DNA of 64,000 nt from Cenococcum geophilum 1.58 (Eukaryota; Ascomycota; Dothideomycetes; Gloniales; Gloniaceae), in assembly GCA_001692895.1 (NCBI GenBank), contig KV748211.1, forward strand, positions 434,001-498,000, written 5' to 3'. Below, piece by piece: positions 13,804 to 24,835 of this stretch. Both the position numbers and the translations under genes were made by a program. Numbering within the stretch: position 1 is the first letter of the stretch; every line of letters starts with the position of its first letter. A model generated the notes under the pieces. That model had not been told where the DNA came from. It worked only from the letters and a program-made list of their open reading frames with translations, and did not search any database.

Positions 13804-16800
13804 CAACCCCCTAGATTTGACGGTGTAGTCAAAGCTGTAGAACATAAAATGAAGGTAGAAGCTATACCAAAATAGGAAATTTTAGATACAATTTAGGAGT
13901 AGTAAAAGGATAGGGTAATGTTCAAAGGTCTTTGTTAGATGATGCAGTAGTAATTTAATGTCGAATATCCACCAAATTCAATTGCTTTATCCATGCCTCG
14001 TGCCTTTAACGGGGTAAGATTTTGGTAAAGCCGTCGGCAGGCATCTTGTCCGTAGGGACCCACCGGACGTCGATCTTTTTGTCTTAGACTTCCTATCTCA
14101 GCCAGTGCTGATAAACGTCGATATGTCGAAGCTTGGTATCCAGTTTTGGTGTATCCTATCTTAGCAGTCATATAGTCTGCATATTGTCGCATAGTAGGGT
14201 AAATTCGCGTTCTAAATTGAAGCCGATTACCTCAAAGAAACGCTACCACCAGATAATCTCAACAGCGGCCGTAGACAGAGAGAGAAGCTCTGCTTCAGTA
14301 GTCGAGCGAGTCACTAATCGTTATAGGGTCGCCTTCCAATTAATTAGTCCTCCGAATAGCATAAATAGGTATCCTTAAGAGCTCCGTCTAGTGTCTTTAT
14401 AGTCCGCAAATACTGCATCGGATGCTCTGTAAAAGGTAACGTCTTCTCCTTCGGGGTTTCTAAAGTAGACGTGGGCTCCAAATACTTCGCCAGAGTATTC
14501 AATAGCTGTCGATTTTGTTCCAAGGCAGTAGGCAATAGCTTGGTTTGCCGCGTCAAGGTGTTTTTAATTTAGATTGGTAAGGAATTCGGCCAGCTTAGAA
14601 TGCGTCTTAGTAATATTAGGTCTTCTAAATACGGCGAGGTGCGCAAGGGAACCGACTCGTTGCTAATAGGCTAGTGTTCTTTAAGGGTTCGTCTGCTGGT
14701 TGGATAGAATTAGTTCTTCGGCAAGAAGTAGTAACTTAGGAAATCTTTCTAGTGGTTAAATATTAAATCAATTGGCTATCTTTTCGATATAGGAATCTTG
14801 GCAAAGCCAGATCCTTCAACTTGGTTAATCTCGCTCGATTTGAATTCCTAGGAACTACTGTAGGTCTCCTAGTACACGGATCTTGTAGCGGTGTAGTAGT
14901 TTGGCTTCAAATTCTTTAAGTCTTTAAAGGTCCTTTTTAGCAAATAGAACGGCAATATCGTCTATATAGAAGAAGACAATAAGTCGTCTATCGGTAAATA
15001 GGCAGTTAGTACCTGGGATAGGCTTTAACCCAAATTTTGATAGTGTACTGGTAAGCTCTTTGTACCAAAGTAGTGGTGAGATTTTTAATCCGTATAGCGC
15101 CATTAGTAGCTTTAGGATATGTCCATTTTGATTAAATCCTTCTAGACAGTAGCAGTAGACTAGCTTGGCTAGCTTGGTATTTATAAATGCGTTTACAGCG
15201 TCATACTATCGAATTTCCAAATCGAATGCAGCTGCTATAGCTATGAGAGCACGGAATATTCAAGCAGCTAGGGTAGCTGCATAGGTCTCTTCCTTAGTGA
15301 TCTGCAGGTCTCTGCGGACGTATAGTCAAGCTTTAAGCTTCTAAAGATAACCGTCACTATCGAACTTATATTTAAAGACCTATTTTAGTAGAAGGATCTG
15401 CTTATTGCTTACTTCTTCTTTTAGTACAGATTCGAATGTCCCTCGGCGCTTTAGGTCGTTATATTCTTTTTCCATAGCTTCTTAGAAGCCAGTAGTTAAA
15501 GGATGCTTTCTTAGCTCTTTAAGGTTCTTTAGTTCAGGAGGAAGATTGTCCTAATATAGAGATAAGGATAAGGATTTAGCTCAGCTAATGTCCTTTACCA
15601 GTCCTGTGGCAAAGCTAGCGTAGTAACTAAATAGGGTAGATAGATTGGCTATTGCTGTTGCATGCGCTTGACGTCAAGCTTGTTTTGATCCTTTTGGTAG
15701 GATAAGGTCGGCAGAAGGTTTGGCCGAGATTTCGTTAGCTTATAGAGCTGTATTAGTTGCTCTATTAAATAGTTCTGGTAAGCTTAACTAGGTAGAATCT
15801 GTTTTAATTATATCCACGATATCGTCTTAAAGTCCTCCCGGTAAGGTATTTGTTTCTAGTAGATCTAGGGATACCGTTCTACTAGGAGTCGGTAACTGCT
15901 TAATATCCTTTATAGGAAGCTCTGCCGAATCGTTTAATTCAGGGGTAGTCGTTTGATCTACATTTAAGGTAGGTCTATATAGGATAGATTCATCCTCAGA
16001 CTTATCCTCGTGGAGAGGTTCTAGTAGACTAATTATCTGGATAGTGTCCTCTAAGGCTTCCCTTAGCAGGTAGTCGATGTTCTGGCCCTTGGGGTTATAA
16101 AACGAGGTCTCGTCAAATATAACGTCTCTAGTTCGAATGACTTTGCGGAGACTTAGAATCCAAATTTAATAGATATTGGTTAAATCGTAGCCGACTAGGT
16201 GTCTAATTAATGCACGAGGAGCTAGCTTATCTCCCTTTCTAACTTGCTTATTTAGCGTATAGGTCTTGCAACCGTATATATACATATGGGTAAGTGATGG
16301 CGGCTTGCCGTAGGCGATCTCGTACGGAGTTCTCCATCCTAGTTGCTCATTTAGGGTTCGATTAAGAGCGTATCCGGCGGCAAGGAAAGCCTCTAGTCCT
16401 AGAGATGGGGGTAAGGAGGCTTCTAGCTACATAGCCCTTGATCGTTCTATAAGGGTTCGTCCAGATCATTCAGCTCCACCATTTTGTTCTTCTGTATACG
16501 GGGCTCGGCATTTAAAAGTAATACCTTCGTCTACATACCACGTCTATAGGGTGTCTCCCGTTTGTCCAAAAGCTCGTTCGTCATCGCTCCAAAAGAAGAC
16601 GACGTCTTGGTGGAATCGTATTTTAATTAGTCGGTAGGTCTTATAAATGGTAGGTAGGACGGTAGCTTTGTTCTTGTTCTTGGAGGTAAATATAAAGTTA
16701 AATTTGGAATACGTGTAATAGAAATGCATAACGTATCTATCGCCGTTATATCCTTATTCTCCGAGGTCGATGATATCAAATGCTAGCCGTTTAAATAGTC

Positions 16801-18462
16801 GATTGGCTGGATATTCGTGTTCTCGTCTTCAAGAGATCTGCTGCATATGCTTTGCTAATAAGCAAGTTTCACATTCGATTTTAAGCGGTGCTCGTTTGGT
16901 AGTTAATTCGGTAAGCTCTGCGCTATTAACATGCTTAGGAAGCTGCTCGATAGCGTTAGGTCCTGCATAGCCGAGTATTTTATGCCATTTTGTAGCTATA
17001 GCTCCGACTAGTTTACGGGCCATTCGGCTTAGTTAATATCTTCCTATTAAGAAGGTCGATTAATTGGTTAGATCTAGGGTCTTTATAGGCTCTCTGTGCA
17101 TCAGTGCCCAGTGGCCCCCTAGTCGTCTCGCATAGCATACTATTTCGCCAGTTGCTAGACGGTATAGTACATTTCGTCCTAAGTCGAAATGGATGTCGTT
17201 ATTAGTAGCTCTTAAGAGTGCTACGATATTTGTAAAAAAGGTAGGTGCTAGTGCTATATGGGATAGCTTCAATTTTAACTTCCCAGTAGGTGTATCGACA
17301 GTAATAGTTACTATTCCGTAGGCTTAAATTTTCTCAAAATTTCCGCTAGCAATTAGGTAGTCGTCTTCTGCAGCTGGGTATAAGAAGGTAAAGTCTTCTT
17401 CATTATTGCAAACGTGGGTATCTACACCAGGGTCAAGTATCCAGGTGTTCTGGAGCTCAAAAGGAATTTAACCAGTACTAAACACGGCAGCATAGCTAGT
17501 TAATGTCTTAGAAGGTGGGGCTCTAAAATTAAAGTCGATTATAGATTCTATATTCTTCTAGTTCTCCTTTACTTCCTATTCTCTTTTTTAGATACAGTTG
17601 ACGATACGTTTAATCCAAGGTGTAGATAAAATAGTTTCATCTACCTTCTTTTGGACATCTGCCCTTGGTCTCCATCCTTAAGGGCGCTTGTGCTCAGCAA
17701 TATAGTAGCATTCGTTAAATCAATATATGAGGCCGCATATGCATTCCTTATTCCATCTCGAATTTAAATTAGAATTGCTGTTAGAGTCTAAATTAGAATT
17801 AGAATTATTTTAAAGGGTTGCAAAAGCAGAGTTATTGGCAGTCAAGGTAGACGATGCTTACTACATACAGTAGTACTCCTTAAATTCCTTAATTAGATCA
17901 ATAATAGATAGGGCGTCCTTATCCTTCCGTTCTTTCCTAATGAGATCTACTTCTAGAGCTCCTACGAAGCTAGAAGAGATAGGTTTAATAGCTTAAACGA
18001 AATCATAGTGTGGCCTAAATCCCTACACGTCTAGTAGCTTCAATTGCTCTGCCAGCTTATAGATATTCCGCCAATTGTTCAGCCATTTTTCAATGCTCTG
18101 CTTCTTATTGTAGGTTTTTAAAGCCGTATATTAATTTAGGACGTTGTGCTTTCTACCTAATATAGTAGGAGCTAATGCAGTCTTTAATGCTTGAAGCCGT
18201 TCGTGTACCGTTTTAAGGCCATCGATAAGGGGAAGGTAGGCTACCGATATCAATCGAACAATATAGTTACTGATGTCCCTTATAGCCTGTTCTTTCTTTT
18301 GGTATACACATAGATCGTCTTTATATTCAGCATAGAGCTAGTTATAGGCAGTAAGCTTAATTTGGTCTAGCTAAGCTATCGTCGTAGCATTAGGAAGTAC
18401 GTCCGCTAGTACAGGTCAATGCGGTAGTTCAAGCGTAGGAAGTTTGTCTTTCTTCATAGATG

Positions 18463-18566
18463 GACATGTCTATATGGCTAAGCGAGCACTGCAGCAGCAC
18501 CCCTGCATCTTAGCAACACCAACATCATTAACATTCACAAAATTGAGCCTTGCTTGCTTGCTTTCC
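18463..18566 (+). repeat. Split repeat A1 of the Ngaro-like element
   Basis: 104 bp, GACATGTCTATATGGC to GCTTGCTTTCC. It is repeated directly at 22876-22979 with only transitions separating the copies. Confidence 0.88.
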
Positions 18567-21500
18567 ATATTAGTCTCATTCAAAAGCCAATGCCTTATTT
18601 ACTTAATTTATAATAATTAATTGTTACTGTTAATAACTTAACAACCTATACGCTCGTCTAAACCTTCGCGAATTATCCGTAAAAACCTTAAAAACTTAAC
18701 CAACGACGACACACTCGACGAGCTAAACTCCTTAGAGGTTACCTACCAGTCTCCCTTACCTTCCCCTACACCTTTAGGCGATACGCCGGCGTTATAGTCT
18801 CTATCCTCTATAATGGCGCCTCTCTCCGCGGCTTAACGCGAGACTTTAGCCGCTAAAAAAGCCAAAGAATAGCTCTAGTAACTATACGAGAAGGACCTAA
18901 GAATTAGAAGAGCTTAGGCAAAGGAGGTTAAGGACCAGGCAACTAACTAGAAAATAAGACTCCTTTAGAAATAGGAGGACTGTACTAAAATACTACGCGT
19001 CTAAAAAGAATAGGAAGATTAAGCGACTAAACTCTATATATTAAGCCTCGCTATAGTAACAGCGAGATTAGCTACGGCAGTATTATCCTTAACCCTAATT
19101 AATAAACTGGGTAAGTTGCTCCCATCTATAGCTAATATCCTAAATATTCTCTTCCCTGGCGTCCTAAATAAAGAGATACTTAAGGTATTTTGGGGTACTT
19201 TCTTACCTAATAACCTCTCTTACCTCTAGATACACTAGCTCTGGTCTAAGCCTTAGAATAATATCCTTATTGTTAACAGCGTCCTTTTTATAAGACCAAA
19301 AGAAGGAATAATAAAGGACTACCTATCCGTCAAAGTGTGGGTAAAGGGCTTTCTTAACTATATAATAATTTTAATTGTTATATATAAGAATCTTTTAGTA
19401 GATCTTATTCCCCAAATGCTTACCTTCTATAATTAAGTTATCTGGCTATCTACCACCTACCAAATTGCTCCCTTAATGACTATGGCCTTAGAGCACTACT
19501 CTATAGTTATTTAAAAGAACTAGTTAGAGCTAGCCAACTAGAAGATCTTTAGTAACTTCCTAAATATCTATTACAATCCTAGTACTTATAAATCCGTATC
19601 TATTTTAAAACGCGCGCGAGTAAGTACTAATATCTTAAGGACCTGTTACAGCTTTAATAGAGGGAAGTGTAACCTAGGCAAGGATTGCAAGTTCCTATAT
19701 ACCTGCAGCAAGTATAGTGGCCTGTATACTATAAGGAATTATAAGTAGTAATTACTAGAGGAAAGTGTTAATAAGGAAAAGGAAGAGAAGGAAGAGGATT
19801 TTATTAAGCTATACCTATACTCCGCCGAAACTGTGCTCTACCCTTATAGTACGGGTAGGCTAAATACTATACCATTATTTCCAGTTTTCCTGCCCTCCTC
19901 TCCTCTACAGGACTCTCCCTCCCCCTTAATTATTTAAGCGTGGGGGCATTATCTATCCCTGTACCCCGGCAACCTCTAACGCAATATTATTGGTATCTTA
20001 AAGTTTAGATGCCAGATTGGGGCAAACCTAGAAATTAAGCTCCTCTCCTAAAAGAACTAAGCCTTAATAGCTATAAATACGGTCCTAATCTTAGAGAAGA
20101 TCAGCGCCAATCTAGATATAGGCAGGATTGCAATAGCAACGTCTCCTATTATATCCTTACCGCTAGGTTTAGTACCTAAAGCGGATAGGAGATAGCGCCG
20201 TATTCACAACTTATCCTTACTATTTAGCTAATCTATCAACGACTTAATCCCTATAGCATTCGCTATACTATAATATTTAATAGTTAATCAGGTTCTCTAA
20301 TACGTTATATATACAGGCTATAGTTATATAATTATTAAGAGGGACATTAAGGACGCCTTTTAGAATATCCTACTTTCTATTAAAGCTTAACGCCTTATAG
20401 GGTTCTCCTAGAAGGGTGTAGTGTATTTCGAACGTTGCCTCTTATTTAGCCTTTAAACTGCACCCTTTTTATTTAATCTTTTTATAGAGGGATTCTACTA
20501 GATACTTATTTAATATATCCTAAACGCCGCCTTAGAGCACTATCTAGATAACTTTATCTTTATACTCTCTAACGCTTCTATCCTCCCTTAATTGCTTAGT
20601 GTGTATAACTAATTAAGTAATAAATTAGGCATCCTATAAAACGAATTAAAGAATATTAAAGGCACTACGGCTAAAGTCCTAGGTTATATTATAGATACTC
20701 TAAAATCTAAGCTACGTCTTTCTCCTTTAAAACAGGCTATTACGATTAAGGAGATTAATAAAGCGTTAAGTGGTAGATCCCTAACGCTAGTTTAGAGTCA
20801 AAAACTGGCTAATAGACTCGCTTAGAGCGCCCGGGTAATTAGGCTTAGGTATTTATATAACCGCTCTATCTAGGAGTTCATCTCCACTTTTATAAAGGTA
20901 GGTAGTTATCCTCGCTAATAGCTAACAGCTAAACTTCGCCAAGACTTGTTATAGTAGAGGGATACTCTTACCCTTTTAAATAGTATCCTCTTTTTTAATA
21001 ATACGGATTAAAAACAATTCTATCTCTTCTTAGACGTATCCAGGATTCTTAGTTACGGGGCCTTCTTTTTTCTTAAGGATTCTTAAGGGACAACATAGCC
21101 GCCCTATTCGGTATCTCTACCCTAAAATAATTCTTTAAGCTACTACCCTAATATAGAACACCGCCTTGCCCTAATTAATAAGCGGGAGGTCCGAGCAATT
21201 ACAACCTTATTCTAGCTCTAGGTAACGCGGTAGGAGCATAGCTTAGTCTATATCTATACAGATAATATAGTAGCACTCTTAGGATTCTAAAATACGGTAG
21301 TAAAAGGACCGGGTAATTACCTACTCCGTGAAATCCTCTAACTGGCCGTAGCCTATAATATTACGCTTTATATAGAGTAGGTTTCCTCTATAGAAAACGG
21401 GCTAGCTAATACTCTATCTCGTTTTAATCGCGATAGGGTGTTATTACTATACCTATATTAGGATACTTCTAATTTACCGTTACTATACGCTTCTTTATTA

Positions 21501-22728
21501 TATTTAATCTAACGCTAAAATAGAAGACCTAGTCCCTCTTAAAGACCCCCTACCTAATTTCTGGATTAAGGTAAAAGCCCCCTTAGAATATTTCGGCCAA
21601 CTATTATAGTACGGCCTCTCTAATAGAATGAGAGATTTATACTATTCTATAATTAAGAGTTAGGAGGGCTACTGCGACCTTTATAGAGCGGTGAAGTACC
21701 TAGCGCCCCTTTACTACCTAGGAGAATAGATTACCTAATAGATCTTTAGTAATGCTAGTTTAGGAATAAGCCGTATTAAGCCTACTATAGTTAGAGCCTA
21801 TATCTCCGCAATTTAATCCTACTATATTAACGCTAATTATAATACCTCCGTCTTTAATAATCCTATTATTAAAAGGATCCTAGATAGTGTAACATTTATA
21901 AATCCCTCTACTATAGCTAAAAGATTGCTAATTACTAAAGACATTTTTGCCTAATTAGTTACCCTAAATGCCTAATCCGTTAAGGATCTTAACTTTAACG
22001 CCGCCGTTACTACGGCCTTTATAGGATTCCTTTATCTAGGCGAGATTACCTATACTAAGGCTTAGAAAGATAGCCACGCCTTCTCTACTATAAAATATAC
22101 TAGAAACAACATAACGCTGGTAGAGGACTATATAATATTACGTCTAAAGCGTAGTAAAACGGACGTTAATTACTAAGGAGTCTTAATTACAATTGCCGCT
22201 TCAGGGCAACTTAAATGCGCAGTTTAAGCTATAAAACACCTGTTTAAAAATAACCCCTAACCTAGAAACGCCCCTCTCTTTCGCTTTAAGAGATCGGCCT
22301 TTATAAGCTACGCGGTCAGAAATAAGCTAAAGTGTAGAGTCGTCGCTCTCGGCCTTTACTCTAAGCTCTATAACGGACACTTGTTTTAGAAAGGTGCTGC
22401 TTAACACGCTTAAGATAACGGTTTCACAGACGGCCAAATATAGTAACTGGGCTGGTAGTCCTTATAAGCGTTCTAGCTTTACTATTTATTATTTCTAAAA
22501 GACCTATTCCGGCTAAGTGTAAACTTCTAATGTGGAACGCCAATACCGTTCTTATTATTACTCGCCCTAGATATAATAGGCGAAGATATTTAGGCATAAC
22601 GGCGTATAGGAGTGCCTATTTTGGCACTCTAATATATTAACTTAAATCTCTCCTTTCCCCCCCTTTTTTATTTTTTATTTTTTCTTCCCCCTACTCTACC
22701 TTGTGTGGTACGGGCGCTGCGCTTCTAG

Positions 22729-22875
22729 GTCTATGGGCATCACGTTTAGTTAAGGTAGGGTAATCCCCTACAAATGGCCTTGCGAATATACTCATTCTTA
22801 ATTAATGCCTTTGAGCCCGTACCCACTAATTAGATTAATTAATCCTCTTCTCCGTAAGCGTGTAAATAATAGATA
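22729..22875 (+). repeat. Split repeat B1 of the Ngaro-like element
   Basis: 147 bp beginning GGTCTATGGGCATCACG, repeated at 23057-23204. It directly abuts A2, so the B-A junction equals the joined ends of the element, as a circular intermediate would give. Confidence 0.88.
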
Positions 22876-22979
22876 GACATATCTATATAGCTAAGCAAGC
22901 ACTGCAGCAGCACCCCTGCATCTTAGCAACACCAACATTATTAACATTTATAAAATTAAGCCTTGCTTGCTTGCTTTCC
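22876..22979 (+). repeat. Split repeat A2 of the Ngaro-like element
   Basis: 104 bp, the second copy of A1; a 77-bp spacer separates it from B2. Confidence 0.88.
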
Positions 22980-23056
22980 CTCCCACCTACACCTTTTTCT
23001 TTGGTTGCATATTTTGGGCTTTATAAATAGATACTGCAGCGATATGCTTGCGCACG

Positions 23057-23204
23057 GGTCCATAGGCATCACGTTTAGTCAAGGCAGGGTAATCCCCTGC
23101 AAATGGCCTTGCGAATATACCCATTCTCAATTAATGCCTTTGAGCCCGTACCCACCAATCAGATTAATTAATCCTCTTCTCCGCAAGCGTGTGAATAATA
23201 GATG
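23057..23204 (+). repeat. Split repeat B2 of the Ngaro-like element
   Basis: About 148 bp, the second copy of B1. It ends in AATAGATG, after which Copia-A sequence resumes. Confidence 0.88.
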
Positions 23205-23584
23205 GGTTAATATACTCCCATACCTAGCTAGTTTTAGCAGTGTCTTATACGATAAAGAACCATTAAATCCAATTAAAAGGCTGGTTGAGGATAAGGTTAA
23301 TTTTAGAAGAAGATTCGTTCGTATTAGTCGTTATTTTAGAGTTTAATTGGGTTAGGAAGGGTCCAAGCCAGGGTCCAGCTAGCGTCTTAGCGAGACCTTA
23401 TTTTAACGTTCCGAGCTCTTAATTTAATTCGTCAGCTTGTTCATCAGTCGGGTTCAATCGTCCGTCAGCGTCGATCGTCCATTTGTTTAATAGGTAAAGA
23501 AGCTCAAGACACTGCAAAGGTGGTAGAAGTAGTGACTTCTTAAATGAGGTAATAGATTAATTGGTCAGCAGGTAGTGCGATCCA
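23205..23584 (-). other. Copia-A leader and gag start, right of the Ngaro-like insertion
   Basis: GC-richer than the Gypsy shell and continuous with the Copia-A 5' LTR and primer site. An open + strand frame over 22963-23346 runs across A2, B2 and this leader and is not a gene. Confidence 0.6.
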
Positions 23585-23594
23585 GGCTCATAAC
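23585..23594 (-). promoter_or_regulatory. Copia-A primer binding site (initiator tRNA-Met half)
   Basis: On the element's strand GTTATGAGCC abuts the 5' LTR. It is complementary to GGCUCAUAAC, the anticodon stem-loop of eukaryotic initiator tRNA-Met (CAU anticodon). Copia-group elements are known to prime from a cleaved 5' half of this tRNA, so the location and sequence fit. Confidence 0.75.
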
Positions 23595-23879
23595 TGTAAC
23601 AGTGCAGTGTGGGAGAATTGAGTAAACGACTTGATTTTGAATGTAGCTCTAAGGTCTCTATATATACACGAGGTAGGTAGCAAAAGCTGACGACGACGTT
23701 GACGACAACGTTGACGACGATTCGTAACTGTTACCTAATTGCCACCAGGTCGATATTGCCACTCAGTCGGTGATAGGTAATGAATAGGTAATAGAAATAA
23801 GTAGTAAGACATACGATGGCAAGATACAGGGTGGTGAGTTATAAGGTAGTATCTAACATAGTACCTGTAGTCGGTTACA
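23595..23879 (-). repeat. Copia-A 5' LTR
   Basis: 285 bp, the same ends as 13519-13803. It contains a short internal run of GAC/AACGTTGACGAC repeats (about 23688-23725). The target duplication TAAAC follows directly. Confidence 0.9.
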
Positions 23880-24835
23880 TAAACTATTAGTTATATAATT
23901 TAGGTTAATAAATGCACTAGTAACGTTTTAAAAGAAAATTAATAGTGTATTAGGAGAATACCTTAATAAGTTTATTATAGTATACCTTAACAATATTATT
24001 ATCTACTTAATAACTAAGGAAGAGCATAAGGAACACGTTAAATAGGTCTTAAAAAGACTATAGGAAAAATAGATACTAGTAGCAATTAAGAAGTGCGAGT
24101 TCTTTATAAGGAAGACTAATTTTATAAGATTTATTATTAAACTAAGTCATATTAGTATAGACCTAAAGAAAATTAAAGCTATAGTAAGTTAGTAAGAACC
24201 GAAGAATATAACAAAGTTAAGGTTATTTTTAGGGTTTTGCAATTACTATAGGAGGTTTATAGCATAATAGTTAAAGAATATTAAACCGTTTACCAGGCTT
24301 ATAAAGAAAGAGAAATTATAGGTATAGGGAAATAAATAAAAGAAGTTGTTTAAAGAACTTAAAGAGTTATTTAGCTAAAAGCTAATCCTTAAAATCTATT
24401 AACTAGGACTAGATATAATTGTAAAAATAAATATTAGACTATATACTAGGAGTATACTTACTATAGAAGTATAAAAACGTATAGCACCTAGTATTATATT
24501 ATAGCAGAAAGATAACACCACTAAAGTTAAACTATAACGTCTATAACAAGGAGTTATTAGGTATAGTTACAGCACTTAAGGAATAAAGAGCATTCTTATA
24601 AGGCGTAAAGAAACTATTTATAGTTAAGATAGATTATAAGAACCTAATAGGGTTCCTAATAATAAAAGAACTTAATTATAAACAAGTTAGATAGGCAGAA
24701 ATGCTTATAGAATACTATTTTAAGATTTAGTATATAAAAGGAACTAAGAATGCAAGGGCAGATATACTTAGTAGAAAAGCTAAACTATAGAACAATAAGA
24801 AGCTATTAGGAGTAATACTACGTAAAAATAAGGAT

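Larger units (their letters stand above)
18463..23204 (+). mobile_element. Ngaro-like tyrosine-recombinase retroelement (fossil) with split direct repeats
   Basis: Inserted in Copia-A gag/leader with no target duplication. + strand parts: gag-like region (about 18650-19700) ending in a CCCH-type finger (about 19640-19730); reverse transcriptase (about 20150-20560, with KRDIKDAF and FNLF-type blocks); RNase H (about 20990-21450); and a C-terminal tyrosine recombinase (about 21950-22470, with LRLKRSKTD and a GHLFRKGAA-like segment typical of the family). No methyltransferase region is visible between RT and recombinase, which favours Ngaro over DIRS1/PAT. The ends carry A1 ... B1-A2-B2 repeats. 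Broken by many lesions, the 3' part more than the 5' part. Confidence 0.85.
13519..23879 (-). mobile_element. Copia-A: Ty1/Copia LTR retrotransposon (fossil), holding a Ngaro-like element
   Basis: Flanked by two 285-bp LTRs and a 5-bp target duplication TAAAC (13514-13518 and 23880-23884), inserted in the Gypsy-1 RT. Reading on the - strand: leader and gag start (23594-23205), gag (about 18450-17800), zinc knuckle (about 17790-17640), protease (about 17450-17400), gag-pre-integrase HHCC finger (about 17000-16840), integrase core (about 16830-16100), reverse transcriptase (about 15560-14700) and RNase H (about 14560-13935). Integrase before RT is the Copia order. Less TA-rich than its surroundings and with LTRs about 97% alike, so younger than Gypsy-1, but broken by a moderate number of lesions. 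Confidence 0.92.

Noticed and set aside
14133-14378. Short + strand frames within 14100-17300 and 52400-53700
   Set aside because: Most are opposite-strand shadows of Copia-A pol or chance frames in low-stop GC-richer repeats.
22963-23346. 127-codon + strand frame as a host gene
   Set aside because: It crosses repeat A2, repeat B2 and the Copia-A leader, so no single gene could own it.
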